From Clostridia bacterium (GTDB lineage: Bacteria; Bacillota; Clostridia; Oscillospirales; Acutalibacteraceae), in assembly GCA_900763035.1 (NCBI GenBank), contig CAAFIS010000031.1, positions 1 to 12,848 of the forward strand: a stretch of DNA of 12,848 nucleotides. The letters are read 5' to 3'. Below are positions 1-7,591 of the stretch, piece by piece; the first letter of the stretch is position 1; each line of letters starts with the position of its first letter. A program made the position numbers and the translations under genes. Below the pieces are notes generated by a model that saw only the letters and a list, made by a program, of their open reading frames with translations, was not told the DNA's origin and made no database searches.

Positions 1-11
1 AGGAAACGGAT

Positions 12-656
12 GTGACGCCGAACGTCAGTGTCTGTGAGCAGACGGCGACCGAGCCGTTTACCGAGGACGGCGATCCGATGCCGACGGCGCAGGAAAACGG
101 CGGGACGGACGGCAATGCGCTCGACAAGCTGCGGCTGCTTTCGGCCGGGTGCGGACAAACGCTGGAGGAACTGGCGGAGAGCCTGCTTGCGGCGAGCGAC
201 CGGGCGCTGTACGAACGGCTGCTGGAGGAAGCGGGCGGCAATGAGGCGCTGGCTGAGCGGCTGATGGAGGGCGAGCGTCTGAAACGGGACGACGCACTGC
301 GCAAGGCGGACGAGGAGAGCCGCAAAAAAGAGGACGACCGCGCACGGGAGCGCACGCTGTGCGACCGGCTGGCCGGGGAGTTCACGGTGCTGCAGAAGGA
401 ATTCCCCGGGGGATTTTCGACATTTTCGCAAGTGCCGGACACGGTGATCCGGGCGGCTGCCGGTGAGGGGATCACGCTGCTCGATGCCTATCTGCGCTTC
501 ATCCGGGCAGAGGAGAAACGCGTAGCGGAGGCGAAGCGTCAGCGCGAGCTGGCGCGCGCCGCGGCGACGGGCAGCAAGGCCGACAGCCCGGCCGACGAAG
601 GGGCCGGACGCATGGCCGAGGCAGTGAGCGAAGGGTTCGCGCGTGCCTTTAGGTAA
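12..656 (+). CDS. Probable phage capsid scaffolding protein
   Basis: A charged, mostly helical protein of 214 residues just upstream of the major capsid gene, the usual place for a scaffold that directs procapsid assembly and is then released. Residues about 40-120 are rich in Glu, Arg, Leu and Ala with coiled-coil character; around 130-150 is a segment (EFPGGFSTFSQVPDTVIRAA) of the kind seen before the C-terminus of Firmicute phage scaffolds. The tail is Ala/Gly/Asp-rich and ends FARAFR. The GTG start at 12 has AGGA seven bases upstream, but the frame is open to the window edge, so the true start may lie outside. In another frame an ATGTGA at 10-15 could be the end of the preceding gene. The 3' end is duplicated in decayed form downstream. 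Assignment rests on position and composition. Confidence 0.6.
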   Translation: MTPNVSVCEQTATEPFTEDGDPMPTAQENGGTDGNALDKLRLLSAGCGQTLEELAESLLAASDRALYERLLEEAGGNEALAERLMEGERLKRDDALRKADEESRKKEDDRARERTLCDRLAGEFTVLQKEFPGGFSTFSQVPDTVIRAAAGEGITLLDAYLRFIRAEEKRVAEAKRQRELARAAATGSKADSPADEGAGRMAEAVSEGFARAFR

Positions 657-670
657 GAGCAGGCGCGGCT

Positions 671-744
671 GGCGGAGCGCCGTCCGGCGGATATGTTGGG
701 CGAAACGCATTGAGCGAATTGCTTGGCGGAGCGTTGCCCGGCGG
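671..744 (+). repeat. Pair of 20-nt imperfect direct repeats in the scaffold-capsid gap
   Basis: Positions 671-690 and 725-744 share 17 of 20 bases (core ggcggagcg then ccggcgg), 54 bases apart. Both also resemble the scaffold gene around 548-570. They sit in the 657-1043 gap and are probably part of the same decayed duplication rather than binding sites. Confidence 0.5.
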
Positions 745-751
745 GTCACGG

Positions 752-898
752 TCATCGGCAGGGGAAAAACAGACCGTGCGGTGACCGGTGATAAAAGGCT
801 GCGGCGAATAGCAAGGCCGACGAGGGCGCTTGGCGCATGGCTGCAGTGACACATGGCCGCAGTGGTGAGCGACAAGGCTGACAAGGACGCTGGGCATA
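752..898 (+). pseudogene. Decayed duplicate of the scaffold gene 3' end
   Basis: This stretch fills the middle of the 387-base gap between scaffold and capsid genes. From 752 the DNA follows the scaffold gene from about 500 (catc..ggcag..gaaac), and the 12-mer agcaaggccgac at 573-584 recurs exactly at 810-821. Read in that frame the gap gives AAANSKADEGAWRMAAV against AAATGSKADSPADEGAGRMAEAV in the scaffold. A third, weaker copy (caaggctgacaagg) lies at 873-886. Stops and indels break the frame and no good ribosome site precedes it, so it is read as non-coding remains. An open 52-codon stretch from ATG 853 to the TAG at 1009-1011 covers the third copy and ends GAGVFR, faintly like the scaffold end; I do not call it a gene. 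The rest of the gap shows only the capsid ribosome binding site near 1027-1034. Confidence 0.6.
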
Positions 899-1043
899 GT
901 GCTACGGCGCAGTGCCGCATGGATGCGGCAAAACAGGGGGAGCGGCGGCCGTGCCGAGGGGACGTCCTTATCCGGAGAGGGCAGACGAACGGTGCGGGCG
1001 TGTTCCGATAGACAGACACACGGGATAAGGGAGGAAAAACAGT

Positions 1044-1997
1044 ATGGCGATCAATACCATCGCAATGGCGACCAAAATGTCCGAGAACGTGGAGCGGGCG
1101 ATCATCCAGAAATCGGCCGCCGGCTTTTTGGCGGACAACGATCTGAAGGCGAAATTCGTAGGCGGAAAGACCGTGAGCATCCCGCAGATGACGACCGACG
1201 GATTGGCGGACTACGACCGCGACACCGGTTTCGTGCGCGGGGCGGTGAGCGTGACGCGCAAGACCTACACCCTGAGCATGGATCGCGGCAAGTCGTTCCA
1301 GATCGATGCGCAGGACAACGACGAGAGCGGCATCGCCGATCTGGCGGGCGAGGTGATCGGCAACTTTACGCGGGAGCAGGTGATCCCCGAGCTGGACGCC
1401 TACGTCCTGTCGAAGCTGGCGAAGGTGGCGAGCGACAACAGCCACACGGTGTCCATCGGCACGAACAGCACGCTGGAGGCCGACTGCTACAAGATGTTCA
1501 ACACCGCGCTGATGAACGTGCAGGAGGCCATCGGCTACAGCAACGACGAGCTGGTCGCGTTCATCAACGGGACTTTCTGGACCGCGCTGAACAACTCGTC
1601 CGCCTTCACGCGGCAGATCCTGACGAGCGACTTCAAGCGCGGCGAGGTGACGACGCAGGTGAAATCCATCAACGGCGTGACGCTGATCCCTGTGGTGAAG
1701 GAGCGCATGAAGAGCGCCTACACCTTCTATGACGGGGTGACGGATACCTCCGCCACGAGCGGCGGTGTGAACCAGAAGGCCGGCGGCTTCGTCGCGGCCT
1801 CCGGGGCGAAGGACATCGGGCTGATCCTGATGCCGAAGCATGCGGCGAGCCTGGTGAAAAAGGCCGAGGTCAAGCGGGTGTTCCAGCCGAGCCAGAACAT
1901 CAACGCCGACGCGTGGAAGTTCGACTTCCGCATCTATTACGACCTGTTCGTCAAGGATGTGAACAAGAACAACATCTACGCCTATATCAGCGCGTAA
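1044..1997 (+). CDS. Phage major capsid protein
   Basis: A 317-residue protein that builds the icosahedral shell. It has the layout I associate with Firmicute phage major capsid proteins, presumably HK97-fold: a short N-terminal helical part, then residues about 38-60 (GGKTVSIPQMTTDGLADYDR), a DRGKSFQID stretch near 80-88, and REQVIPELDAY near 110-120 starting the spine-helix region. The C-terminal part (AEVKRVFQPSQNINAD.WKFDFRIYYDLFV) is typical of capsid C-termini. A good ribosome site (AAGGGAGG, 1027-1034) precedes the ATG. The gene follows the scaffold after a long gap and is followed ten bases after its stop by a strong hairpin. The family call is strong; the exact fold is inferred from resemblance. 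Confidence 0.9.
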   Translation: MAINTIAMATKMSENVERAIIQKSAAGFLADNDLKAKFVGGKTVSIPQMTTDGLADYDRDTGFVRGAVSVTRKTYTLSMDRGKSFQIDAQDNDESGIADLAGEVIGNFTREQVIPELDAYVLSKLAKVASDNSHTVSIGTNSTLEADCYKMFNTALMNVQEAIGYSNDELVAFINGTFWTALNNSSAFTRQILTSDFKRGEVTTQVKSINGVTLIPVVKERMKSAYTFYDGVTDTSATSGGVNQKAGGFVAASGAKDIGLILMPKHAASLVKKAEVKRVFQPSQNINADAWKFDFRIYYDLFVKDVNKNNIYAYISA

Positions 1998-2007
1998 AAA
2001 CGACGGC

Positions 2008-2036
2008 GGCGCGCCGGGCGCTCCGCCCGGCGCGCC
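2008..2036 (+). promoter_or_regulatory. Perfect 13-bp GC hairpin between capsid and connector genes
   Basis: The arms at 2008-2020 and 2024-2036 are perfectly complementary with a CTC loop, nearly all G and C. It begins ten bases after the capsid stop. No T run follows, so it is not a standard intrinsic terminator. It could protect the 3' end of the abundant capsid message, serve as a processing point, or slow transcription into the downstream genes. The structure is seen directly; the role is inferred. Confidence 0.7.
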
Positions 2037-2057
2037 AGACGAGCGGAGGGTTTGACG

Positions 2058-2426
2058 ATGACCGGAGATGAACTTTTGCAGCGCGCCATGCGGCTGGTCG
2101 GCTGCACCGATCACCGCGGCGAGATCGACCGCACGGCGTATGCCGAGCTGTTTGCCCGCGGGACGACACTGATCAATGCGATCCTGACCGACGTGCAGCC
2201 CATCGAGGGAACGCAGCCGCAGGAGATCCGGACGCTGGCCGACGAGCTGCCGGTATCCGACCTGACGGCACGCGGCGTGATGCCCTACGGCGTAGCGATG
2301 CTGCTGGCGCAATGCGAGGGCAACGGCACGGATCAGCAGGTGATGGCTTCCATCTATGAACAGAAGCGCGGCAGCATCCGCCGCCCGGCCGAGCGGGTGA
2401 CCGATACCGTTCCGTCCCCCGCCTGA
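2058..2426 (+). CDS. Small head-tail connector/head-completion protein candidate
   Basis: A 122-residue, mainly helical protein. ATG 2058 is preferred because GGAGG (2045-2049) is eight bases upstream; an in-frame TTG at 2052 would sit too close. The pattern, an N-terminal helix (ELLQRAMRLVG), a middle stretch ending NAILTDVQPIE, then LADELPVSDLTARGVMPYGVAMLLAQCEG and a C-terminal helix with YEQKRGSIRR, resembles small proteins next to capsid and portal genes in Firmicute phages, which often act as adaptors between portal and tail. The two flanking hairpins suggest its level and that of the portal are set apart from the capsid. I cannot tell whether it corresponds to the P22 gp4 type or another connector class. 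Confidence 0.55.
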   Translation: MTGDELLQRAMRLVGCTDHRGEIDRTAYAELFARGTTLINAILTDVQPIEGTQPQEIRTLADELPVSDLTARGVMPYGVAMLLAQCEGNGTDQQVMASIYEQKRGSIRRPAERVTDTVPSPA

Positions 2427-2442
2427 CCGAAAAAGAACTGCC

Positions 2443-2470
2443 CCGTCGCCCGATCGGCGGCGGGCGACGG
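2443..2470 (+). promoter_or_regulatory. 10-bp hairpin overlapping the portal ribosome binding site
   Basis: CCGTCGCCCG at 2443-2452 pairs perfectly with CGGGCGACGG at 2461-2470 around an eight-base loop. The last two G of the stem are also the first two bases of the portal ribosome site GGAGGG (2469-2474). No T tract follows. Folding would partly hide the ribosome site and could lower portal translation. The structure is seen; the effect is inferred. Confidence 0.65.
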
Positions 2471-2481
2471 AGGGAAATGCG

Positions 2482-4287
2482 ATGAGCGAAGAAAAACGAA
2501 CAGCGTGGTGGGATCCCGCCCTGATCGACAGGCAGTACCGCGACGGGATCGCCTTCAAAAACGGGTTGGGCGACCGCGGCGCTTACGAGCAGGGGCGCAT
2601 GAACGAGCGGTTTTACGTCGGCGACCAGTGGCACGGCGCGCAATGCGGCAAGGACCGGCCGCTGCTGATGCACAACGTCATCAAGCGGATCGGCGACTAT
2701 AAGATGTCGACGATCGGCGCGGCACCGCTGGCGGTGACGTTTTCTGCCGACGGCGTGCCGTGCGCCGCCGTCGAGCGTGAGCGGCTGCAGGACGAGCGGG
2801 CGCGGATCGCGGCCGGCGGCTGCTTTGACGAGGGGAAGATGTCCGACAGCGAGCGGATCAATCTGGTGATGGGAGCACTGACCGATTATTTCCGCGTGAC
2901 GGCCGAGCGCACCGGCTTTGAGCAGATCAAGGCGAGCGTGCTGCGCAACGCCTATGTGACCGGGACGGGCGTGCTGTACGTCTATTGGGACGACCGGATC
3001 ATGACCGGACTGTATGCCGACGAGCGGCATACCGCGCCGATCCGCGGTGATATCCGCTTTGAGGTGCTGGACATCGAGAACGTCTATCCCGGCGATCCGA
3101 CACTGGACAGTGTGCAGGAGCAGCCGTACATCCTGATCGCCCAGCGCTGCCGCGTGGACGACATCCGCCGACGGATGCGCCAGAACGGCAGGCCGCAGGA
3201 GCAGATCGATGCGATCCGGCCCGACCGGGAGATCGGCGAGATGTCCGGCGACTTAGCGGAAAAGGAGCCGGAGGACAGCCGCAAGGCGCTGGTGCTGACG
3301 AAGCTGTACAAGCAGTATGCCGCCGACGGGGAAACGTTCACCGTGATGGCGGCGGAGGTGTGCGGTGACAGCGTGGTGCGCGAGCCGTACGATACCCGGC
3401 TGCGGCTGTATCCGCTGGCGAAGATGGACTGGGAGCGGCGCAACAACTGTTTTTTCGGCGACAGCGAGGTGACGTACCTGATCCCGAACCAGATCGCGAT
3501 CAACCGCGCCAACACGGCGAGCGCATGGTCCGTGATGGCGGCGGGGATGCCGATCATGCTGGTCAACGGCGATCTTGTGCCCGGCGGGGTGACCAACGAT
3601 CCCGGACAGATCATCCGCGTTTACGGCAGCGCGGCGGAAACGGCCTCGGCCGTGCGGTTCGTCGAGCCGCCGAACAGCACGCAGCAGTATGCCGCACTGG
3701 TGGACAGTCTGATCGTGAACACGCTGACGCAGAGCGGCGCGAACGAGGCGGCGCTGGGCGACATCGATCCGAAGAACACCAGTGCGATCATGGCGGTGCG
3801 CGAGGCATCCATTCGGCCGCTGAACATGGCGCAGAACCGTTTCTATGCCTTCATCGAGGATGCGGCGCGGATCTGTGCGGAGTTCTGGGTGTCGCTGTAC
3901 GGCGACCGGCTGATCCACATCAGCGACAAAAACGGCGACTGGTATCTGCCCTTTGACGGGAAGCGGTATCGCGACTTGGCGATCACGACGCGCGTGGATG
4001 TGGGCGCTGCCGGGGTGTGGAGCGAGAGCCAGAGCCTGCAGGCACTGGACGGGCTGCTGCAGAATGGCGTGATCGATGCCGACCAGTATCTGGAGCGCAT
4101 CCCGAAGGGCATCGTGCCGGATCTGTGCGGGCTGCAGAGAGAGCGGCACGAGGCGGTCCTGCAGAGCACTGCGGCACAGGAAACGGCGGAGCCGGATCCC
4201 GATGCGCTGCCCGACGACTACCGTGCGCGTTATGCGGGCTTAAGCGACGAGGACAAAGCGAAGGTGCTGACGCTTTCGAGGGGGTGA
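2482..4287 (+). CDS. Phage portal protein, P22 gp1-like
   Basis: A 601-residue protein expected to form the dodecameric DNA-entry ring at one capsid vertex, on which the terminase docks and the tail is built. Early on it has RFYVGDQWHG (43-52) and NVIKRIGDYKM (65-75), then YVTGTGVLYVYWDD (158-171), LDIENVYPGDPT (196-207), a wing region with PLAKMDWERRNNCFFGDSEV (311-330) and YLIPNQIAINR (332-342), and the crown-side helices NTSAIMAVREASIRPLNMAQ (432-451). These are hallmarks of P22-type portals, though it is shorter than P22 gp1 (about 725 residues). The C-terminal 50 residues are acidic and probably disordered. The ATG has GGAGGG eight bases upstream, partly inside a hairpin. It lies after the capsid gene, whereas portals usually come before it. 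Confidence 0.88.
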   Translation: MSEEKRTAWWDPALIDRQYRDGIAFKNGLGDRGAYEQGRMNERFYVGDQWHGAQCGKDRPLLMHNVIKRIGDYKMSTIGAAPLAVTFSADGVPCAAVERERLQDERARIAAGGCFDEGKMSDSERINLVMGALTDYFRVTAERTGFEQIKASVLRNAYVTGTGVLYVYWDDRIMTGLYADERHTAPIRGDIRFEVLDIENVYPGDPTLDSVQEQPYILIAQRCRVDDIRRRMRQNGRPQEQIDAIRPDREIGEMSGDLAEKEPEDSRKALVLTKLYKQYAADGETFTVMAAEVCGDSVVREPYDTRLRLYPLAKMDWERRNNCFFGDSEVTYLIPNQIAINRANTASAWSVMAAGMPIMLVNGDLVPGGVTNDPGQIIRVYGSAAETASAVRFVEPPNSTQQYAALVDSLIVNTLTQSGANEAALGDIDPKNTSAIMAVREASIRPLNMAQNRFYAFIEDAARICAEFWVSLYGDRLIHISDKNGDWYLPFDGKRYRDLAITTRVDVGAAGVWSESQSLQALDGLLQNGVIDADQYLERIPKGIVPDLCGLQRERHEAVLQSTAAQETAEPDPDALPDDYRARYAGLSDEDKAKVLTLSRG

Positions 4288-4291
4288 GCGC

Positions 4292-6382
4292 ATGAGATTT
4301 CCGAAAATGAGTGGTTCGCCGACCTACCGCACGACGGTGGCGCGGCTGGACGGGGGTCTGCGCTGCGGCGCGAGCGACGACCGGCTGACCGACGGCCAGC
4401 TGAGCGAGGCGGACAACGTTTGGTGGCACGACGGCGCGCTGCGTACCCGGCCGGGACGCACGCTGCAGCAGGTGCTGCCTGCCGCCGAGCACGTGACGGT
4501 GCAGCAGATCGACGAGCGAGAAACGGTGCTGCTCTGCTTTTCCTCCCTGCCGGAAAGCGATAGCCGGCGTGACACGCACTGCCGGTTTTTCTGCCGGTCG
4601 GTGACGGCGGACGGCTCGCCCGGCGATGTGTCGGGAGGGACGGGCGAGGCGGTCGTGACCAGACCGGATGCCACGCATTTTCCGACGGCGTTCGTCTGCC
4701 GTGCGGCCGACACCGGGAGCGGAGAGCACCGGTATGCGTTTTTGTCCGGCGGCGAGATCCTGTGCAGCGATCCTGACGCGGCAGAGGGACAGCCGAGCTT
4801 TGTGGAGGCGCTTCCCTATATCCCGACGATCCTGATGGGCGGGCGCGGGCATGCGATGGGAGAGGTCGGCAAAGGAAGCGGAGGCGTTCCGTTCGAGCCG
4901 CTCAATCTGCTGACCGACCGGTTCATCTGCTGCTTTTCGACCGACGGGAATGCGAACGTGTTCGATTTGCCCTATACCGATCTGGTGGGGACGATCAATG
5001 TATCGCTCCAGCTGCCCGGCGAAACGGCGCTGAACTTCGCCTTGTCGGCGCAGCAGCCGAGCGTGAGCGTCGACTATCCGCTGACGGCGGCACAATTCGG
5101 CGTGGCCGAGGGGACATATTCTTCGATCAAGCTGTCGGTGTGGGCGAATAGCGTCAGGGGGACGGTGTACATGGGGGTGTATGCCATGCCGACCGGATCG
5201 ACGAGAAACGAGGTGCTTGCGCTGCCGGAGATGGGCGCGAACTGCGTGCGCATCACGGCCGGGCGGGAGGATACCGGCCGGCGGACGCGTATCTGCCGCA
5301 TGAGGCGGGCGGTATGGTTCGGTGGGGAACGCAGCGGGCAGAACGGCGGGACGCGACTGTTCGTCTGCGGGGATGCGGAGCATCCGAACCGGATGTATTG
5401 GAGCGACGTCAGTCAGCCGCTGTATTTTCCGGAGAGCAACTATGCCTATATCGGCGATGCCGGGCAGGCGCTGACCGCCTTCGGGCGGCAGGGGGACGCG
5501 CTGATCGTGTTCAAGGAGCACGAGATGTATGCCGTGCAGTATGCGGCGGGCGACCGTATCACGGCGGAGGACGTGCAGAGCGGTGCGGTGACCGATGTGG
5601 CCGTGCAGGCGGCGGCGTTCCCGATCGCGCCGCTGCACCCGTCCGTCGGGTGCGACTGCCCGGACACGGTGCGGCTGGTCAACAACCGTCTGGTGTGGGC
5701 GGACAGCCGCGGGTACATCTATGCTCTGCCGACGGTGAGCCAATATAATGAGCGCGTGGTGCGCGAGATCGGCGAGAACGTCCGGCCGCTGCTGCAGAGC
5801 GTGGCCGGGGCGACGATGAAGGCGGCTTTTTCGTGCGAGTACGGGGGCTGCTATCTGCTGTTTTGCGGCGGGACGGTGCTGGTGCTCGATGCGGAGCGGG
5901 GCGCATTTTCCGCGATGCGAACATCATCCGATGAGGACACACTGCAAAGCGCGCAGTGCTGGTCCCGCTGGACGCTGGGTGCACAGCCCGTGGCTGCCGC
6001 GGGCGATCGCGACGGACTGCGTATCGTCATGGGCGGTGCGGTGTGGTCGTTCGGTGCGGAAACGGACAGCGGCGTGCCGATCAAAGCGCGCTTTTCGACG
6101 AAGCTGTTCGATCTGGGGGCACCGTATGCCAAAAAAGCGGTGCGCCGGGTGTTTTTGCACACCGAAGGAGAGGCAGCCATGCGTGTGGCGTACCGCACGG
6201 AGAACAGGGAGTACGAGGAAACGCAAGAGGTATGTGCAGAGCATTCGGATGACGGAGCGACGGTGCGTCTGACACCGGCATTGCGCCGGGTGAGCCGCTT
6301 TGGGCTGCACATCGAGAGCGAGCAGCCGATCGCCGTGGGGCAGATCGCGGTGGACTATGCCGTGCATGGGGAGGTGAAGTGA
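4292..6382 (+). CDS. Tail hub/stabilisation protein, P22 gp10-like propeller candidate
   Basis: A 696-residue beta-rich protein starting four bases after the portal stop, with GGGGTGA as ribosome site inside the portal 3' end. The N-terminus has a pattern common in short-tail hub proteins: a line about net inputs (LDGGLRCGASDDRL) and WWHDGALRTRPG (45-55). Residues about 355-500 hold the best signal: LFVCGDAEHPNRMYWSD (356-372), PLYFPESNYAYIGD (376-389), ALIVFKEHEMYAVQY (403-417), NNRLVWADSRGYIYALP (464-480), resembling propeller-type tail stabilisation proteins such as P22 gp10. Residues 220-320 look like an inserted beta domain, and 590-696 a C-terminal beta domain. It probably binds below the connector and closes the portal channel. 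Longer than P22 gp10 (about 472 residues), so it may combine several tail functions. Confidence 0.65.
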   Translation: MRFPKMSGSPTYRTTVARLDGGLRCGASDDRLTDGQLSEADNVWWHDGALRTRPGRTLQQVLPAAEHVTVQQIDERETVLLCFSSLPESDSRRDTHCRFFCRSVTADGSPGDVSGGTGEAVVTRPDATHFPTAFVCRAADTGSGEHRYAFLSGGEILCSDPDAAEGQPSFVEALPYIPTILMGGRGHAMGEVGKGSGGVPFEPLNLLTDRFICCFSTDGNANVFDLPYTDLVGTINVSLQLPGETALNFALSAQQPSVSVDYPLTAAQFGVAEGTYSSIKLSVWANSVRGTVYMGVYAMPTGSTRNEVLALPEMGANCVRITAGREDTGRRTRICRMRRAVWFGGERSGQNGGTRLFVCGDAEHPNRMYWSDVSQPLYFPESNYAYIGDAGQALTAFGRQGDALIVFKEHEMYAVQYAAGDRITAEDVQSGAVTDVAVQAAAFPIAPLHPSVGCDCPDTVRLVNNRLVWADSRGYIYALPTVSQYNERVVREIGENVRPLLQSVAGATMKAAFSCEYGGCYLLFCGGTVLVLDAERGAFSAMRTSSDEDTLQSAQCWSRWTLGAQPVAAAGDRDGLRIVMGGAVWSFGAETDSGVPIKARFSTKLFDLGAPYAKKAVRRVFLHTEGEAAMRVAYRTENREYEETQEVCAEHSDDGATVRLTPALRRVSRFGLHIESEQPIAVGQIAVDYAVHGEVK

Positions 6383-6383
6383 G

Positions 6384-7577
6384 TTGGCTACGCAGAAAAC
6401 GAAAACGTGGGACGACTATTATCGCGAGGAGAAAGCGAAAAACGATGCGGCTGTGCGCGCGGAGCGGGAGCAGCGGCAGAAGCGCGACGAGGAGAGCATC
6501 CGCAGCTTCGACAGTGCGGTGGATCGGCAGACGGACGAGACGGTGCGCGGGTACCGGCGGGACATGGCGGAGGATGCGGCCGAGCGACGCGATCTTCTGG
6601 ATACGAACGCGCTGGCGGAGGCGCTGACGCGCCGCCAGATCCGCGACCGGATGGCGGATCTCGGTCTTTCGCACAGCGGGCTGGCCGAGGCGCAGGGAAA
6701 GGCTGCCGGGGCGGCGCGTTCATCGGCCGACCGAACGGTGGCCGAAGGGCGGCAGGCGGCGCAGGAGCGGCTGCAGAGCGCGATCGACCGTGTGGTGAGC
6801 GAGGCAGCGGAGAAAAAGGCAAAAAACAGCCTATCGATGCGGCAAAGCACCGAAAAGTGGGCCGCCGAACGGACGGGCAAGGCGCAGACGCAGGCAAAGA
6901 CCTATGCCGACAAGGCGTATGCCGCGGAGCAAAGGCGGCTGGCCGACGTACAGAAGGCGCTGCTGCAGCAGCAGAAAAAGGCGCAGCAGACCGCGCAGAG
7001 CAAGACGACCGCTGTCGAAAAACAGCAGAAAAGCGCCGAAACGGCCTTCAAAAAGGCGGTGACGGCGGCGCGCGAGCAGGGGTATCCCGCCGACAGCGCG
7101 CAGATCGTGGCAAAGGTCAAAACGAGCGACGGGTACAAAAACGCTGCCGACAAGCAGGACATGATCGAGCGGGCGCTGGCCGAGGCGGCGAAGCAGGAGC
7201 TGACGCAGACCGGGTTCTCGGTCGATGTGCTGCTGCCGGATCACAACGGGCTGCGCGGGTACAAGGACATCTATGACCGGGCGATCCGTCTGGGCGACCA
7301 GGCGGAGATGAAAAAGGCGCTGGAGCTGCTGGTCGACCGGTCGGTGGGGAAAACGACGGGGCTGAGCAGCCATGCCCGCGAGTATGCGCAGGCGGTGGCC
7401 ATGGGCAGATTGCTCGGCAGCTTAGATAAAGGGCGCAGCGAGGACGACCCCGTCCATCGGAGCATGGCGGAGGTGCTGGAGCGGATGATCCGCAACGGCC
7501 GATATCTGGCGGCGGCGAGGGATGCGATGAACGCGACGCCGTATGAAAAAACGTGGACGGCCGAGCTGTTCGGCTAA
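6384..7577 (+). CDS. Coiled-coil virion protein, possible DNA-ejection protein
   Basis: A 397-residue, very hydrophilic helical protein that I cannot assign to a named family. The start is TTG at 6384, one base after the preceding stop, with GGAGGTGA (6369-6377) upstream; no ATG fits better. Residues 1-75 are charged. Near 90-110 is ADLGLSHSGLAEAQGKAAGA, a Gly/Ser/Ala motif of the sort seen in minor structural proteins of Gram-positive phages. Residues 105-275 are Ala, Gln and Lys rich coiled coil with runs such as LLQQQKKAQQTAQ. The C-terminal 110 residues look more globular (FSVDVLLPDHNGLRGYKDIYDRA). No membrane span or cysteine is present. Position after the tail hub and before the lysis genes suggests an internal or tail protein, perhaps ejected with DNA as in P22-like and T7-like phages. 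The role is inferred from context. Confidence 0.45.
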   Translation: MATQKTKTWDDYYREEKAKNDAAVRAEREQRQKRDEESIRSFDSAVDRQTDETVRGYRRDMAEDAAERRDLLDTNALAEALTRRQIRDRMADLGLSHSGLAEAQGKAAGAARSSADRTVAEGRQAAQERLQSAIDRVVSEAAEKKAKNSLSMRQSTEKWAAERTGKAQTQAKTYADKAYAAEQRRLADVQKALLQQQKKAQQTAQSKTTAVEKQQKSAETAFKKAVTAAREQGYPADSAQIVAKVKTSDGYKNAADKQDMIERALAEAAKQELTQTGFSVDVLLPDHNGLRGYKDIYDRAIRLGDQAEMKKALELLVDRSVGKTTGLSSHAREYAQAVAMGRLLGSLDKGRSEDDPVHRSMAEVLERMIRNGRYLAAARDAMNATPYEKTWTAELFG

Positions 7578-7591
7578 AGGAGGGGCATAGG

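Noticed and set aside
643..849. 68-codon open frame overlapping the scaffold end and entering the gap, a possible frameshift extension
   Set aside because: No slippery sequence is evident at the overlap and the product is a basic Arg-rich string; the region is better explained as decayed scaffold copies.
853..1011. 52-codon open frame in the gap, ending GAGVFR
   Set aside because: No ribosome binding site, codon choice unlike the neighbouring phage genes, and it overlaps the decayed repeat copy.
966..1030. 8-bp inverted repeat (ccttatcc / ggataagg) whose right arm touches the capsid ribosome site
   Set aside because: An 8-bp match over a 49-base loop is expected by chance in a region of this size.
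899..1732. 277-codon + strand open frame overlapping the capsid gene
   Set aside because: Arg/Gly/His-rich translation without family resemblance; the capsid frame has a good ribosome site and clear family features.
3983..5743. 586-codon open frame on the minus strand opposite the portal and tail hub genes
   Set aside because: It is a shadow of G/C-ending codons in GC-rich genes; its translation is Arg/His/Pro-rich and low in ordered structure, and the + strand proteins are convincing.
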